This document shows positions 8,239-17,224 of a stretch of 64,000 nt of DNA, one piece after another; positions within the stretch are counted from its first letter, which is position 1; each line of letters starts with the position of its first letter. Both the position numbers and the translations under genes were made by a program. The DNA comes from Acidobacteriaceae bacterium (lineage in GTDB: Bacteria > Acidobacteriota > Terriglobia > Bryobacterales > Bryobacteraceae), in the NCBI GenBank assembly GCA_019240405.1, contig JAFAYL010000004.1:1-64000 (forward strand), read 5' to 3'. The notes beneath the pieces are model-generated. The model ran no database searches. It was given only the letters and a program-made list of their open reading frames with translations, and was not told the DNA's origin.

Positions 8239-8697
8239 TCATTCGGAAAGTTCTTCGCTGCTCTTTCCGAGCCTTCTTAGCAGGTTCACAAGAAAGGCGC
8301 GCTCCTCGCGAGAAAGACCTTGAACTGCCTTTTCCATATCGAGCTCGTGCTGGGCAAACGCTTTCTCGATCAGGCGACGTCCCTTGGTGGTCAATTCCAC
8401 TACTCGGATCCGGCGGTCATCTGGATGATTTTTGCGGACCACGAGCGATTTTTCTTCTAATCGATCAATCGCGCTTGTGATGGAGCCGGTGGTCAGGTCG
8501 ACTTTGTTTCCAATCACGTTTACCGGGAGGGATCCTTTATGAAGCAACGCCTCCAGCACTCGGAAATCGGAATCGCAGAGACTGACTCGCTTGATACTGG
8601 CCTGGGCTCTGGCGAGCAATGCACGGTATGTCTTCCAAACAATCAAGAAGACGTGAGTCCCGTCTGCGATGTCTTTGCTCTCCTTGTTCTTAGCCAC
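8239..8697 (-). CDS. MarR-family transcriptional regulator
   Basis: A 152-residue winged-helix regulator. The core is classical: an N-terminal dimerisation helix, a recognition region (VNVIGNKVDLTTGSITSAIDRLEEK), and a wing with the family signature HPDDRRIRVVELTTKG (~94-109), then C-terminal dimer helices. It should act as a ligand-responsive repressor. A symmetric TTGATATCAA site and a wider repeat lie in the 125 bases upstream, so autoregulation is likely. Other targets could be the carboxypeptidase-regulatory gene just upstream on the same strand, but nothing proves it. Confidence 0.92.
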   Translation of the reverse strand: MAKNKESKDIADGTHVFLIVWKTYRALLARAQASIKRVSLCDSDFRVLEALLHKGSLPVNVIGNKVDLTTGSITSAIDRLEEKSLVVRKNHPDDRRIRVVELTTKGRRLIEKAFAQHELDMEKAVQGLSREERAFLVNLLRRLGKSSEELSE

Positions 8698-8712
8698 TGG
8701 CCCGATCGCAGG

Positions 8713-8756
8713 CTACTTTGTACATCCTTGATCTATTGCCCTTGATATCAAAGTAG
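8713..8756. promoter_or_regulatory. Probable MarR operator
   Basis: CTACTTTG (8713-8720) and CAAAGTAG (8749-8756) are exact inverted repeats, and TTGATATCAA (8742-8751) inside is itself a perfect ten-base palindrome of the kind many MarR regulators bind. It sits just upstream of the MarR start at 8697. Function is inferred from position. Confidence 0.65.
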
Positions 8757-8822
8757 TCGCTTTGCGAGGAGTCAACGCTGAGCGGTTAAATAGACTTGCT
8801 GCAGCGTCAGTCTCGGTTATAG

Positions 8823-10661
8823 CTAAAAAATGAAATTCAAACCGCCGCGGATCGCGCGGGGAGATTGGATAATTAACAATCTGCGGCCATCGGTGGCGTA
8901 AAGAGGCAGATACCCTTGCGCGAGAAGATTGTGCAGGTCGGCCGTTAGCTCGAGGCGCCCCGGCATGCCAAAGGGCGCGGGAAGAGGCTGGCGGATGATG
9001 ATATTGAAGCCGGGCTGGGCGTAGATATTTTGCGTCGTGAACATGTGTCGAGGAACGACCGCGCCGGTTTCTACCCAGCCATAGCTTGCCGAGATCTGCG
9101 TGCCGGAAACAGGCGCTCTGGCGCGCAAATTAGCGCTGGCGAGGTTGTGATTTGTATGATCCAGAAACTTGCCTTCAGTACCCCAGGTTGCGGGATCGCG
9201 GCCCGAATCGGCGGTAAATCCGCCCATTCTGCCGTACGCAATCGCCAGGTCGAGCGACTGTGTTACGCGCTGATCTACGGAAGCCAAATATCCGTTACGG
9301 CTGTAGCGACCCACGTTGTAAGTGGAGGTCATCGAAGCGCCATCGGACAGCAGGTCGCCGGGAGCAAGTACCGAAATGTCGCCTGCGACGTTGATGCGGC
9401 CATTCGAAACATCTTCATGGAAGGCGCTCACAGCATACGTTCGCGAGCCGGCCGATTTGTCGTAGCCAAGCTCATAATTGCCGGTGCGCTGCAACTCGAG
9501 CCGCCCATTGCGTTCGGAAAGCTGCGGCAGTCGCGCGAGAGTGTTTGCAGGACCGGTTAAATCATCGCCAAAATCCTGCGGGCTGTCCTCGGCCGCGGCC
9601 CGTACCAATTGATGAGCCGTCAGCTCATCTGGCCGGCCCCCGTCGCTGTATGCGGCAATCACCTCTCCGAATCGCCCCATACCGACCGTAGCGCGCGCAA
9701 ATGGGCTTACGCGCGTAGTGTGCTGCAGATAATCGACTGACTCGCCCGTAGCTCCGTATTCAAGATGAAGATTTTCAGTTGGATCGGCAACTTGATAAAT
9801 GCTCAAAGACATTGTGCGAACCGGCGGAATTGAACCTGCCATGCCGATGACAGGATTTTGTCCGGCCAATTGACCTTCCATCAGAGCGAATTGCGAAAGC
9901 GTGAAGGTAACTTCAGGAGGTTCGCCGAAACCGCCGTTCGCATCGCGGCTGTAGATTGCGCAAAGGCCCATAGCCGAGCCCAGCCCGGTGTTCTGTCCAA
10001 AGCTGCCGCCGAGTTGAAGTTGATTCTTCCCCATGACGTTCGTGGACAGCACAAAGCCAGTGCCCAGGTCGGGTTGGGCCGAATCAGAATCGATCAGGCC
10101 GCCATCACCGCCGGAGAGCGAGACCATCGCGTGGGTCCCCGAGAAAATTCGGGGATGGAGTTGCGCGCTCGCGGAATCGGGATCCTCATCGAGCAAGCGC
10201 GTAATCGGGCGGGTTGCCGGGGAAGAACGCAGCACCCATTTCCAATCCTCGCTCATGCCGCCCGTGGGAACGGCGTACGTAAGCTCGACACTGCTGAACA
10301 AAGTGGCTAGATGGATTTGAAGCAGACTGTCGGTACCCGCTTTAACGGCGATCTTGTCACGTGACGCAGGAAGAAAACTCGCGAGCGATACGCGGACGGT
10401 ATACAAATCGGCTGGAAGATCGGCAAACGCAAATCGCCCATCGGGGGTTGTCAACGTTTTCGCAATCAGCCGTTCGTATCTATTAAAAAGTTGGACGCTT
10501 GCTCCCATTTGCGGCGTGCCGCTTGCGTCAACAACCGATCCCAACAGATTCCCCGTAAGCGGGAGCGAGAGATCACCTGCAGGGCTGTGGGCGGCCGCCA
10601 TTACGCCGACTGCTAGAAGTGATACAGCGAATTTTAACTTCGCGAAGCCCGAATCCGACAT
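8823..10661 (-). CDS. Carboxypeptidase-regulatory domain / outer-membrane barrel protein
   Basis: A 612-residue exported protein. After a signal peptide (~1-28) comes a carboxypeptidase-regulatory-like domain (~36-120, LLGSVVDASGTPQMGASVQL). The rest is beta-rich with many short strands and ends in phenylalanine (GGLNFIF), as in outer-membrane barrels. I see no plug domain, so it is not an ordinary TonB receptor. It follows the GWxTD gene by 34 bases on the same strand, an arrangement I recognise from Acidobacteriota. The pair probably acts together at the outer membrane; the role is unknown. Confidence 0.75.
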   Translation of the reverse strand: MSDSGFAKLKFAVSLLAVGVMAAAHSPAGDLSLPLTGNLLGSVVDASGTPQMGASVQLFNRYERLIAKTLTTPDGRFAFADLPADLYTVRVSLASFLPASRDKIAVKAGTDSLLQIHLATLFSSVELTYAVPTGGMSEDWKWVLRSSPATRPITRLLDEDPDSASAQLHPRIFSGTHAMVSLSGGDGGLIDSDSAQPDLGTGFVLSTNVMGKNQLQLGGSFGQNTGLGSAMGLCAIYSRDANGGFGEPPEVTFTLSQFALMEGQLAGQNPVIGMAGSIPPVRTMSLSIYQVADPTENLHLEYGATGESVDYLQHTTRVSPFARATVGMGRFGEVIAAYSDGGRPDELTAHQLVRAAAEDSPQDFGDDLTGPANTLARLPQLSERNGRLELQRTGNYELGYDKSAGSRTYAVSAFHEDVSNGRINVAGDISVLAPGDLLSDGASMTSTYNVGRYSRNGYLASVDQRVTQSLDLAIAYGRMGGFTADSGRDPATWGTEGKFLDHTNHNLASANLRARAPVSGTQISASYGWVETGAVVPRHMFTTQNIYAQPGFNIIIRQPLPAPFGMPGRLELTADLHNLLAQGYLPLYATDGRRLLIIQSPRAIRGGLNFIF

Positions 10662-10695
10662 TCCCTTTCGCCTCTCGGGCCAACAGCCGAGATAA

Positions 10696-12390
10696 CTATG
10701 ATGTTACCGTAAATTCCGCAGACGGTGTCAGCGTCTGGTTCTTCAGCTTATCAACCATCTTCAGCTTCAGCGTGTAATTTCCGGGCGGCAGAGCTTTCAA
10801 GGGCAGCTTTTTCTCCACCGTTACAAGGAAGGCTGAAGCGTTAGGAACACTATTCAAATCTTCAGTCTGGCTCAAGACCGTTTGGTTATTGGCTTTATTT
10901 ACCACGTCATATTCGATGCTGCCGACCGGCTTCTTGGTTTTCTCGTCCATGCCGAGGTTATAGAACTCGGTATAGATGCCCATGATCTCCTCCCGCTTGA
11001 ATGTCTCGTCAACCCGGGGGCGGACCTTTGAGCTGCGAATGACAAATTGACCGGATCCGATGCTCTGGGTAGGTACGCGCTCCAGGTCATCGGCGAGAAT
11101 TAAGCTGCTTGAGCCGAGCTGGTCTTCATCGTAGTGGGGAACGACGAGCGACATTTCGAAGTTGTTCATCGTGTTACCTACGACATCTTTGGCGACGATA
11201 TTTAAACGGTAGGTGCCTGGCGCAAGCGGGATCGACTTCGAGTAGACACGTGAGCCCGACATAGCTTGCTGCAGCATCTCCGCCGGAACTTCCATGCTGA
11301 TGGTGTCTTCGAACCAATTCACAGGTCGACGTGTCAGAGATGTAATCCGTCCGTACAAATTCACCGTTGCCTTCGCCACTTTGTCCTTGGTCGCGTATTG
11401 CAGATCGTTGTTTTTAAACTGCAGGGTCAGACTGGTTAGAACGGTAGAGTCGGTGATGCGGATGTAATCGGCGCGCACGCGCATGGGCAGCGAGTTGTAA
11501 CGGACGGTTGAGTTGACGGCAGCTTCCAAGTCTTTGAACTTAATCACCGGGGCCTTGTACAACTTGGCATTCTGTTCGAGGCGCGTAAATTCATTCATGC
11601 TTTCGGGCAGCGGCTGGTTTCCCGTGCCGAGGTGGGTTCCGTCAGTGCGCTGAAACCGCTGGGTCTTGCTAGCCATGCCCATTTGTTCGGCAAGTGTCAA
11701 CCCGGCGCCCGGAACGTAAAGCAGTGCGTCCTTTTCCTCGGGGTCGGTTGAAATGTGATATTCGCCGCTCATGGTGGGATCAACAAACTCGATCACGATA
11801 TTCGTGCCGATGCCTTCTATATAGCGGTAACGCCAATCTTCGAAGGGGTAGGTAGACGTTTCGCCGCCGCCTTCCTCGATGGGCCGCTCATAACTGCCGC
11901 CTGAAGGATGAGAATCGATTTCATCCGCAGGTCCGTATTTGATGTAGATCATGCCGCGGTCGGTCTTCCAACCCGGAATACCGGATGCGTAATGATCGTT
12001 CGCGTAGGCGATTCTGCGATAGTGCTCTTCCTTGAACTCGTTTTCTTCCGTGTCGGGAGTGGGGTCGCGACGCAGCCAAAACTGCTCGACAAACTGCTGG
12101 CGCTCTTCGTCGGTCTTGAGGCGCTTAAAAGCCTGCTTTTCTTCGTCCGTGATGATGTAGACCACGTCCTCATTGAGCCACTTCTTCCAGGGGCCCATGA
12201 GCTCCTTTTCCAGCGCCTTCTGCTTCTTAGCAATCTGCTTTTTGGTCAGCGGCTTGGCAATGGTATCGCTGCTCGAACTGCTTGATTCGCTCGAGGAGGT
12301 CTTATCCTGGGCGTTTTGCGCCGAGCTGGCTAGGGGCAGCAGAAGGAGACCAGCCAGGAGAGGCAAGCCAATGGCGGGAACAACTTTCAT
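10696..12390 (-). CDS. GWxTD-domain exported protein
   Basis: About 564 residues with a signal peptide (~1-24, ending SSAQ) and a serine-rich linker. The family signature is visible at residues ~120-165: HYRRIAYANDHYASG, then GWKTDRG (140-146), then IYIKYGPADEID. The remaining ~350 residues are beta-sandwich-like. GWxTD proteins occur in Acidobacteriota and Bacteroidota without an established function. The ATG at 12390 is preferred over a TTG six bases upstream; it overlaps the stop codon of a small upstream ORF by ATGA and lacks a well-placed ribosome-binding site of its own. The carboxypeptidase-regulatory gene follows. Confidence 0.85.
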   Translation of the reverse strand: MKVVPAIGLPLLAGLLLLPLASSAQNAQDKTSSSESSSSSSDTIAKPLTKKQIAKKQKALEKELMGPWKKWLNEDVVYIITDEEKQAFKRLKTDEERQQFVEQFWLRRDPTPDTEENEFKEEHYRRIAYANDHYASGIPGWKTDRGMIYIKYGPADEIDSHPSGGSYERPIEEGGGETSTYPFEDWRYRYIEGIGTNIVIEFVDPTMSGEYHISTDPEEKDALLYVPGAGLTLAEQMGMASKTQRFQRTDGTHLGTGNQPLPESMNEFTRLEQNAKLYKAPVIKFKDLEAAVNSTVRYNSLPMRVRADYIRITDSTVLTSLTLQFKNNDLQYATKDKVAKATVNLYGRITSLTRRPVNWFEDTISMEVPAEMLQQAMSGSRVYSKSIPLAPGTYRLNIVAKDVVGNTMNNFEMSLVVPHYDEDQLGSSSLILADDLERVPTQSIGSGQFVIRSSKVRPRVDETFKREEIMGIYTEFYNLGMDEKTKKPVGSIEYDVVNKANNQTVLSQTEDLNSVPNASAFLVTVEKKLPLKALPPGNYTLKLKMVDKLKNQTLTPSAEFTVTS

Positions 12391-12512
12391 AGGCAACCGA
12401 AACCTCTGTATAGGGAAAGCCTTACATCTTTAGTGTAAGTGTGTTTCAATTCAGCGTCAACGACGCCTCGAGACATGCGACGGTTACGCTTTTTCAGAAT
12501 ACGATTTTCCAT
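12387..12512 (-). CDS. Small basic ORF coupled to the GWxTD gene
   Basis: A 41-residue ORF, MENRILKKRNRRMSRG at its start, strongly basic at the N-terminus and without membrane segments. AGGAG sits nine bases before its ATG, and its TGA overlaps the GWxTD start as ATGA. It may be a small protein or a leader peptide whose translation feeds the next gene. I know of no family. A short inverted repeat (CTTACA 12421-12426 and TGTAAG 12434-12439) lies inside the coding region and could pair in the mRNA. Confidence 0.45.
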   Translation of the reverse strand: MENRILKKRNRRMSRGVVDAELKHTYTKDVRLSLYRGFGCL

Positions 12513-12702
12513 AGGGCCGCTCCTAAAATAGAAAGTTTTGTGCGCTCGATACTTGATTAGCGGTTGATCAAACATAGTTTTCAACTACATACCCGCTGCC
12601 TTTTTCGGTAGATTGAATGGAGCGCGGCGTGCTCACGACCAGACTTAAACTGTTAGGGACGTCTCAGACGGGACTGCTAACCGGCTGTCCAGGGCTATAT
12701 TC

Positions 12703-15687
12703 GTGACTGAAGTCAGGCATCAATTCGCGGGCGCTCTGCTGCTGATCCTAACTACAGCGGCAATTCTAGCCGGCTTTCTAAGCTTCCAGCATCTCCGGAC
12801 CTACCCGTTGCACGATGACGGAGTTACCTGGGTTGATCGAAAAGTGAATGATGGCCAGGAACACGTTGTGGCCGCCTATATCTCACCGGGAGGGCCCGGA
12901 GACAAGGCGGGCATTCGCGTAGGCGACGAACTGGTTAGGATCGGTGAGTTTCCGATCCGAAAGGCGCTGGAGGTTCCGCAGGCTCTTTGGCAGATTCCGA
13001 TTATGCTGGTGCAGACCAGGTACACGCTTCGGCGGGGCGGGATCGAGTTTCAGAAAGACAACATTTTTATACAGGCGGCACCGCGGGATTCGGCCGTTTA
13101 CTACCAGTATGCTGCGGGCGTTGCCTACCTGGCGATCGGATTGTTTGTCTATTACCGGCGGACAAGCGCGGCGAAATCGCTGCATTTCTTTCTGCTGTGC
13201 CTGACGTCATTCATCGCATCCTGTTTCCACTATTCCGGAAAGCTAAACACTTTCGATGAGGTGATGTACTGGGGAAATCTGGCGGCGAGCTTAATCGCGC
13301 CAGCGATTTTTCTGCATTTCTGCCTGACATTCCACGAGCGGCCGAAATGGCTGCAGAAGCGCGGCGCTTGGGTTCTGTTGTACGTTCCTTCGGCGGTGTT
13401 GCTTTTGCTGGTAGCGGCGCCAGCCGAAAATGTCATTCGTTTCTCGACGCCGTTGCTCGAAGTGCGATGGCTGCTTGACCGCTTGACGCTAGGGTTCGAG
13501 ATGGTGCTGTATTTCGCTGGCGCCGTGGCTCTCGGCCTGGACTTTGCTCATGCCGAGGATCCGGTGCTTCGCCGGCAACTGAAATACCTGCGTAACGGAG
13601 CATTAGTTGGGCTAGCGCCGTTCGCGCTCTTGTACGCCTTACCTTATGTCGCGGGAGTGGTACCGACGCACTTGATGAACTTGAGCGTACTCTCAATGGC
13701 GCTGATCCCCCTCACATGGGCATACGCGATCACGCGATACCGGCTGATGGATGTGGACATTATTTTCCAGCAGGGCTACGTCTACACGCTGGCGACACTT
13801 GCGGTAATCGGGACGTTTTACGGATTGATCTTCTTGATCTTTAATACGCGCACGATTTCCCCGCCCGCTTTTGTGGTGCTAATTGCGTTCGCCACATTTG
13901 TGTTTCAGCCGATCCGCCGCTGGATTCAAGAGCAGTTGGACAGATGGGTCTTTTACCGCGACCGGTACGATGCGCGGCTGACGCTCATCGAATTCGCGCG
14001 CGAGCTCGGCTCCGAGACGGATCAGAATGCGATGCTGGCGAAAGTATCGGAGCGGCTGCTGCGAACGCTCTCGCTACAGCAGATTGGATTTTTCCTTTTG
14101 GAAGAAGCTTCGGGCAGCTTTCAACTTCATTCGTTAACCCAGAAGTCGGGCCGCGCGGCCAAGCTGAACGGAGACGCACTCCATTTGCGTTTTCTCGAAG
14201 AAGGCGCTCATAAGCCATATATCTTCTTTGAGCGCCCTAAGCATTTGCGTGACATCGTTTCACAAGAGTGGCCGCAGTCGGTTCGAGATACGATCGCGGC
14301 GCTCGATTTTACTTACTATGTAGCTTGCAAATCGCGGGGACGAACGATTGCTTTCTTTGGCGTGAGCCGGACCACCGAAGGCGATTTCCTATCGAGCGAT
14401 GACGTAGAGCTGCTCGTGACCCTTTCAAACTACGTTGCGATTGCGATCGAGAATTCGCGCTTGTACAGCTCGCTGCAGCGGAAGGCGGATGAGTACGAAC
14501 GGTTGAAAGAGTTCAGCGAAAACATCGTTGAATCGATCAATGTCGGAATTTTGGCCGCAGATTTGGATGATCGCGTGGAGAGCTGGAACACGCAGATCGA
14601 AAAGCTCACGGGCATTCCACGGGACGAAGCGATTGGACGGCAATTGTCAGAGCTGTTTCCGGCAGAGCTGTGCCAGAAGTTCGATGAGCTTAAGGGGCAG
14701 GACGGAATTCACAACGTCTATAAGATGCCGCTGGGGCGCAGAGTCAGTCAGGCTGAGGCAAGCGAGAACGGCCAGGAAGTCAATGGGCGTGCTCAGGTGA
14801 ATGGCTACGGAGGACTTTCCATTGCCAAAGGGCCAGCTCCTCAGCCGCGCGAGTCTGTGGTGAATCTTGCGATTGCGCCGTGGGTTTCGAAAGAGCTGAA
14901 GCGAATCGGCCGCTTGATTATTTTCGACGACATTACGGATCGCGACGAACTGGAGCGCAGGCTGGTCCAAGCCGATAAACTCAGCTCTATCGGCCTGCTT
15001 GCAGCGGGCGTAGCGCACGAGGTGAACACTCCGCTTGCGGTGATTTCGACCTACGCTCAGATGTTGGCGAAACAAGTTTCAGGAGACGATCAAAAATCGA
15101 AGCTGCTCGAGAAGATTGCAAAACAGACGTTCCGCGCGAGCGAAATCATCAATTCGTTGCTGAATTTTTCACGCACCTCCCCGACGGATTTTGTCGAGGT
15201 CGATTTGAACCGGGTGATTCGCGAGACGGCAACCTTGATTGAGCATCAATTTCAAAAGGCCGGAATTAAAGCGCATCTGAACCTTGCGGAAGATTTGCCA
15301 ATTGTGCGTGGCAATTCGGGGAAGCTGCAGCAAATCTTTTTGAACTTGTTTATCAACGCGCGGGATGCAATGCCGGGCGGAGGCTCGCTTGCCGTGCGCA
15401 CCTGGGCCGAGAGCGGGTTTGCGCATGTTGAGGTCGCCGATACAGGGCAAGGAATCCCGCCGGAAAACCTGGCCCGCATTTTTGATCCTTTCTTTACGAC
15501 GAAGAGCGCCCGGAAAGGAACCGGACTGGGACTCTCGATCACGTACGGAATCGTCCAAGAGCACAATGGCATCATTGAAGTTGACAGCGCGGTAGGACGG
15601 GGCACGCGGTTTCGCCTGGAATTTCCGGGCGCGCCGGTGCGCTTATTGAGAACTGCCGAGCGGAGCCGTCAAGCGTTGCCGGCGTGA
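12703..15687 (+). CDS. Membrane sensor histidine kinase with PDZ, GAF and PAS domains
   Basis: A 994-residue kinase starting at GTG, with AGGG about eight bases upstream. Order: one N-terminal membrane helix; a periplasmic PDZ-like domain (~45-105, SPGGPGDKAGIRVGDELV); a block of about eight membrane helices (~130-400); a GAF domain (~440-600); a PAS domain (~615-720) with a low-complexity insertion; a HisKA domain with H772 in GVAHEVNTPLA; and an ATPase domain with DTGQGIPPEN and GTGLGLSI. PDZ suggests it senses misfolded or peptide ligands in the envelope, which is inference. The NtrC-type regulator follows 41 bases later and is the obvious partner. Confidence 0.93.
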   Translation: MTEVRHQFAGALLLILTTAAILAGFLSFQHLRTYPLHDDGVTWVDRKVNDGQEHVVAAYISPGGPGDKAGIRVGDELVRIGEFPIRKALEVPQALWQIPIMLVQTRYTLRRGGIEFQKDNIFIQAAPRDSAVYYQYAAGVAYLAIGLFVYYRRTSAAKSLHFFLLCLTSFIASCFHYSGKLNTFDEVMYWGNLAASLIAPAIFLHFCLTFHERPKWLQKRGAWVLLYVPSAVLLLLVAAPAENVIRFSTPLLEVRWLLDRLTLGFEMVLYFAGAVALGLDFAHAEDPVLRRQLKYLRNGALVGLAPFALLYALPYVAGVVPTHLMNLSVLSMALIPLTWAYAITRYRLMDVDIIFQQGYVYTLATLAVIGTFYGLIFLIFNTRTISPPAFVVLIAFATFVFQPIRRWIQEQLDRWVFYRDRYDARLTLIEFARELGSETDQNAMLAKVSERLLRTLSLQQIGFFLLEEASGSFQLHSLTQKSGRAAKLNGDALHLRFLEEGAHKPYIFFERPKHLRDIVSQEWPQSVRDTIAALDFTYYVACKSRGRTIAFFGVSRTTEGDFLSSDDVELLVTLSNYVAIAIENSRLYSSLQRKADEYERLKEFSENIVESINVGILAADLDDRVESWNTQIEKLTGIPRDEAIGRQLSELFPAELCQKFDELKGQDGIHNVYKMPLGRRVSQAEASENGQEVNGRAQVNGYGGLSIAKGPAPQPRESVVNLAIAPWVSKELKRIGRLIIFDDITDRDELERRLVQADKLSSIGLLAAGVAHEVNTPLAVISTYAQMLAKQVSGDDQKSKLLEKIAKQTFRASEIINSLLNFSRTSPTDFVEVDLNRVIRETATLIEHQFQKAGIKAHLNLAEDLPIVRGNSGKLQQIFLNLFINARDAMPGGGSLAVRTWAESGFAHVEVADTGQGIPPENLARIFDPFFTTKSARKGTGLGLSITYGIVQEHNGIIEVDSAVGRGTRFRLEFPGAPVRLLRTAERSRQALPA

Positions 15688-15728
15688 ATCGCGCCCGCGC
15701 AAAGCGGTATACGCGCGTTTGCCTTTGA

Positions 15729-17210
15729 ATGCCTGATACCACCACGGTAGTGCCCATCAGCGATGAAGCTCTGCCGGCGGACCGCGTCGGTCCTCCGGAG
15801 CGGCATCGCATTCTGGTGATCGACGATGAGGCAGACATTCGGGAGAGTCTCGAACTTCTGCTCGCCGGCGAAAACTACGCGGTCGATGTGGCCGAGAGCG
15901 GCGCAGCGGGGCTGAGAAAATTCGAATCCGGGAATTTCGAGCTGGTTCTGCTGGATTTGATGATGCCGGACCGGTCGGGCATGGACGTGCTGGCCGAGAT
16001 TCGCGAAAGAGATCGAGAGACCCCAGTCTTCATGCTGACCGCGTATGGCTCAGTGGAAGTCGCGGTACGCGCTCTCAAGTCTGGTGCCAACGATTATTTC
16101 GCGAAGCCCTGGGACAACGAGAAGTTGCTGATCGAGATCGACCGGATGATCTCGAAGGGCCGGCTGGAGCGGGAAAACACGCAGCTCAAGCGCGCTTTGA
16201 AGCAGCGCTATGCTTTCCCGAACATTGTGGGAAAAAGCGAGCGCATGGTGCGATTGCTCGATCAAGTGGCGCAAGTTGCGCCGAGCCGCGCGACGATTCT
16301 GATTACAGGCGAGACCGGGACGGGAAAAGAGCTCATTGCGAAGGCCATCCATGGTCATTCGGCGCGGGCCGATCAAATTTTTGTGCCGGTGAACAGCGGG
16401 AATCTGCCGTCCGATTTGTTGGAATCGATTTTGTTCGGACACATGAAGGGGTCGTTTACCGGCGCTGTAGCAAGCCGCAAGGGCCTATTTGAAACCGCGA
16501 ACCGCGGAACAATTTTCTTTGATGAAGTCGGAACCATCGGTCCCGAAATTCAAGCAAAGCTATTGCGCGTATTGCAGGATCGCGAGTTCATGCCGCTGGG
16601 CTCCAATGAAAGTGTACGCGTGGATATTCGCATTCTCGCTGCCACGAACGCGGATCTGCGCAAGCTGGTCGAAGAGGGCAAATTCCGGGAGGATTTGTAC
16701 TACCGGCTGAACGTGATCAATCTGAATCTGCCGCCGCTGCGAGACCGCAGAGAAGATATACCTTTGCTGGTCGAACATTTCTTCACGCGCTATTGCCGCG
16801 AGAACGAGAAGTTCCTGGATAGCGGGCGAAGCTCCGTTTTGCGCTTCGAGCCGGAGGCGATGCAGATTCTGATGGAGCATCATTGGGGCGGCAATGTGCG
16901 CGAGCTAGAAAACGTTGTGGAGCGTGCGGTCGTGCTTGCGACGGCTCCCTCCGTGCCGGCGCACGTCCTTCCCGATCACTTGCAGCGCGCAAGCGGGATG
17001 CGCATCGGACGCGACAATAACGGTATGCTCGCTCCCGATGCATCGCTGTTCGAGATCGTCGCGGATTTTGAACGCCGGAAGATTATCGAAGCCCTCGAGG
17101 CGGCAAATTACAGCCAGACCGAAGCGGCAGAGGCGTTACGCATTCCACTTTCGACGCTAAATCAGAAGATCAAGCGCTTGAACATTGACGTGAAGCGGCG
17201 GCCGGGCTAG
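15729..17210 (+). CDS. NtrC-family sigma54-dependent response regulator
   Basis: A 493-residue activator. The receiver domain has acidic residues in VIDDEAD, phospho-acceptor D76 (LLDLMMPD) and a conserved lysine in YFAKPW. The AAA+ domain shows Walker A GETGTGKE (194-201), the sigma54-contact loop GSFTGA (241-246, serine where GAFTGA is commonest), Walker B FFDEVG and arginine-finger region FREDLYYRL. A Fis-type helix-turn-helix closes the protein (AAEALRIPLSTLNQKIK). It should activate sigma54 promoters when phosphorylated by the kinase encoded just upstream. I found no clear -24/-12 sigma54 promoter in the window. Confidence 0.93.
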   Translation: MPDTTTVVPISDEALPADRVGPPERHRILVIDDEADIRESLELLLAGENYAVDVAESGAAGLRKFESGNFELVLLDLMMPDRSGMDVLAEIRERDRETPVFMLTAYGSVEVAVRALKSGANDYFAKPWDNEKLLIEIDRMISKGRLERENTQLKRALKQRYAFPNIVGKSERMVRLLDQVAQVAPSRATILITGETGTGKELIAKAIHGHSARADQIFVPVNSGNLPSDLLESILFGHMKGSFTGAVASRKGLFETANRGTIFFDEVGTIGPEIQAKLLRVLQDREFMPLGSNESVRVDIRILAATNADLRKLVEEGKFREDLYYRLNVINLNLPPLRDRREDIPLLVEHFFTRYCRENEKFLDSGRSSVLRFEPEAMQILMEHHWGGNVRELENVVERAVVLATAPSVPAHVLPDHLQRASGMRIGRDNNGMLAPDASLFEIVADFERRKIIEALEAANYSQTEAAEALRIPLSTLNQKIKRLNIDVKRRPG

Positions 17211-17224
17211 GGTCAATGGCCTGT

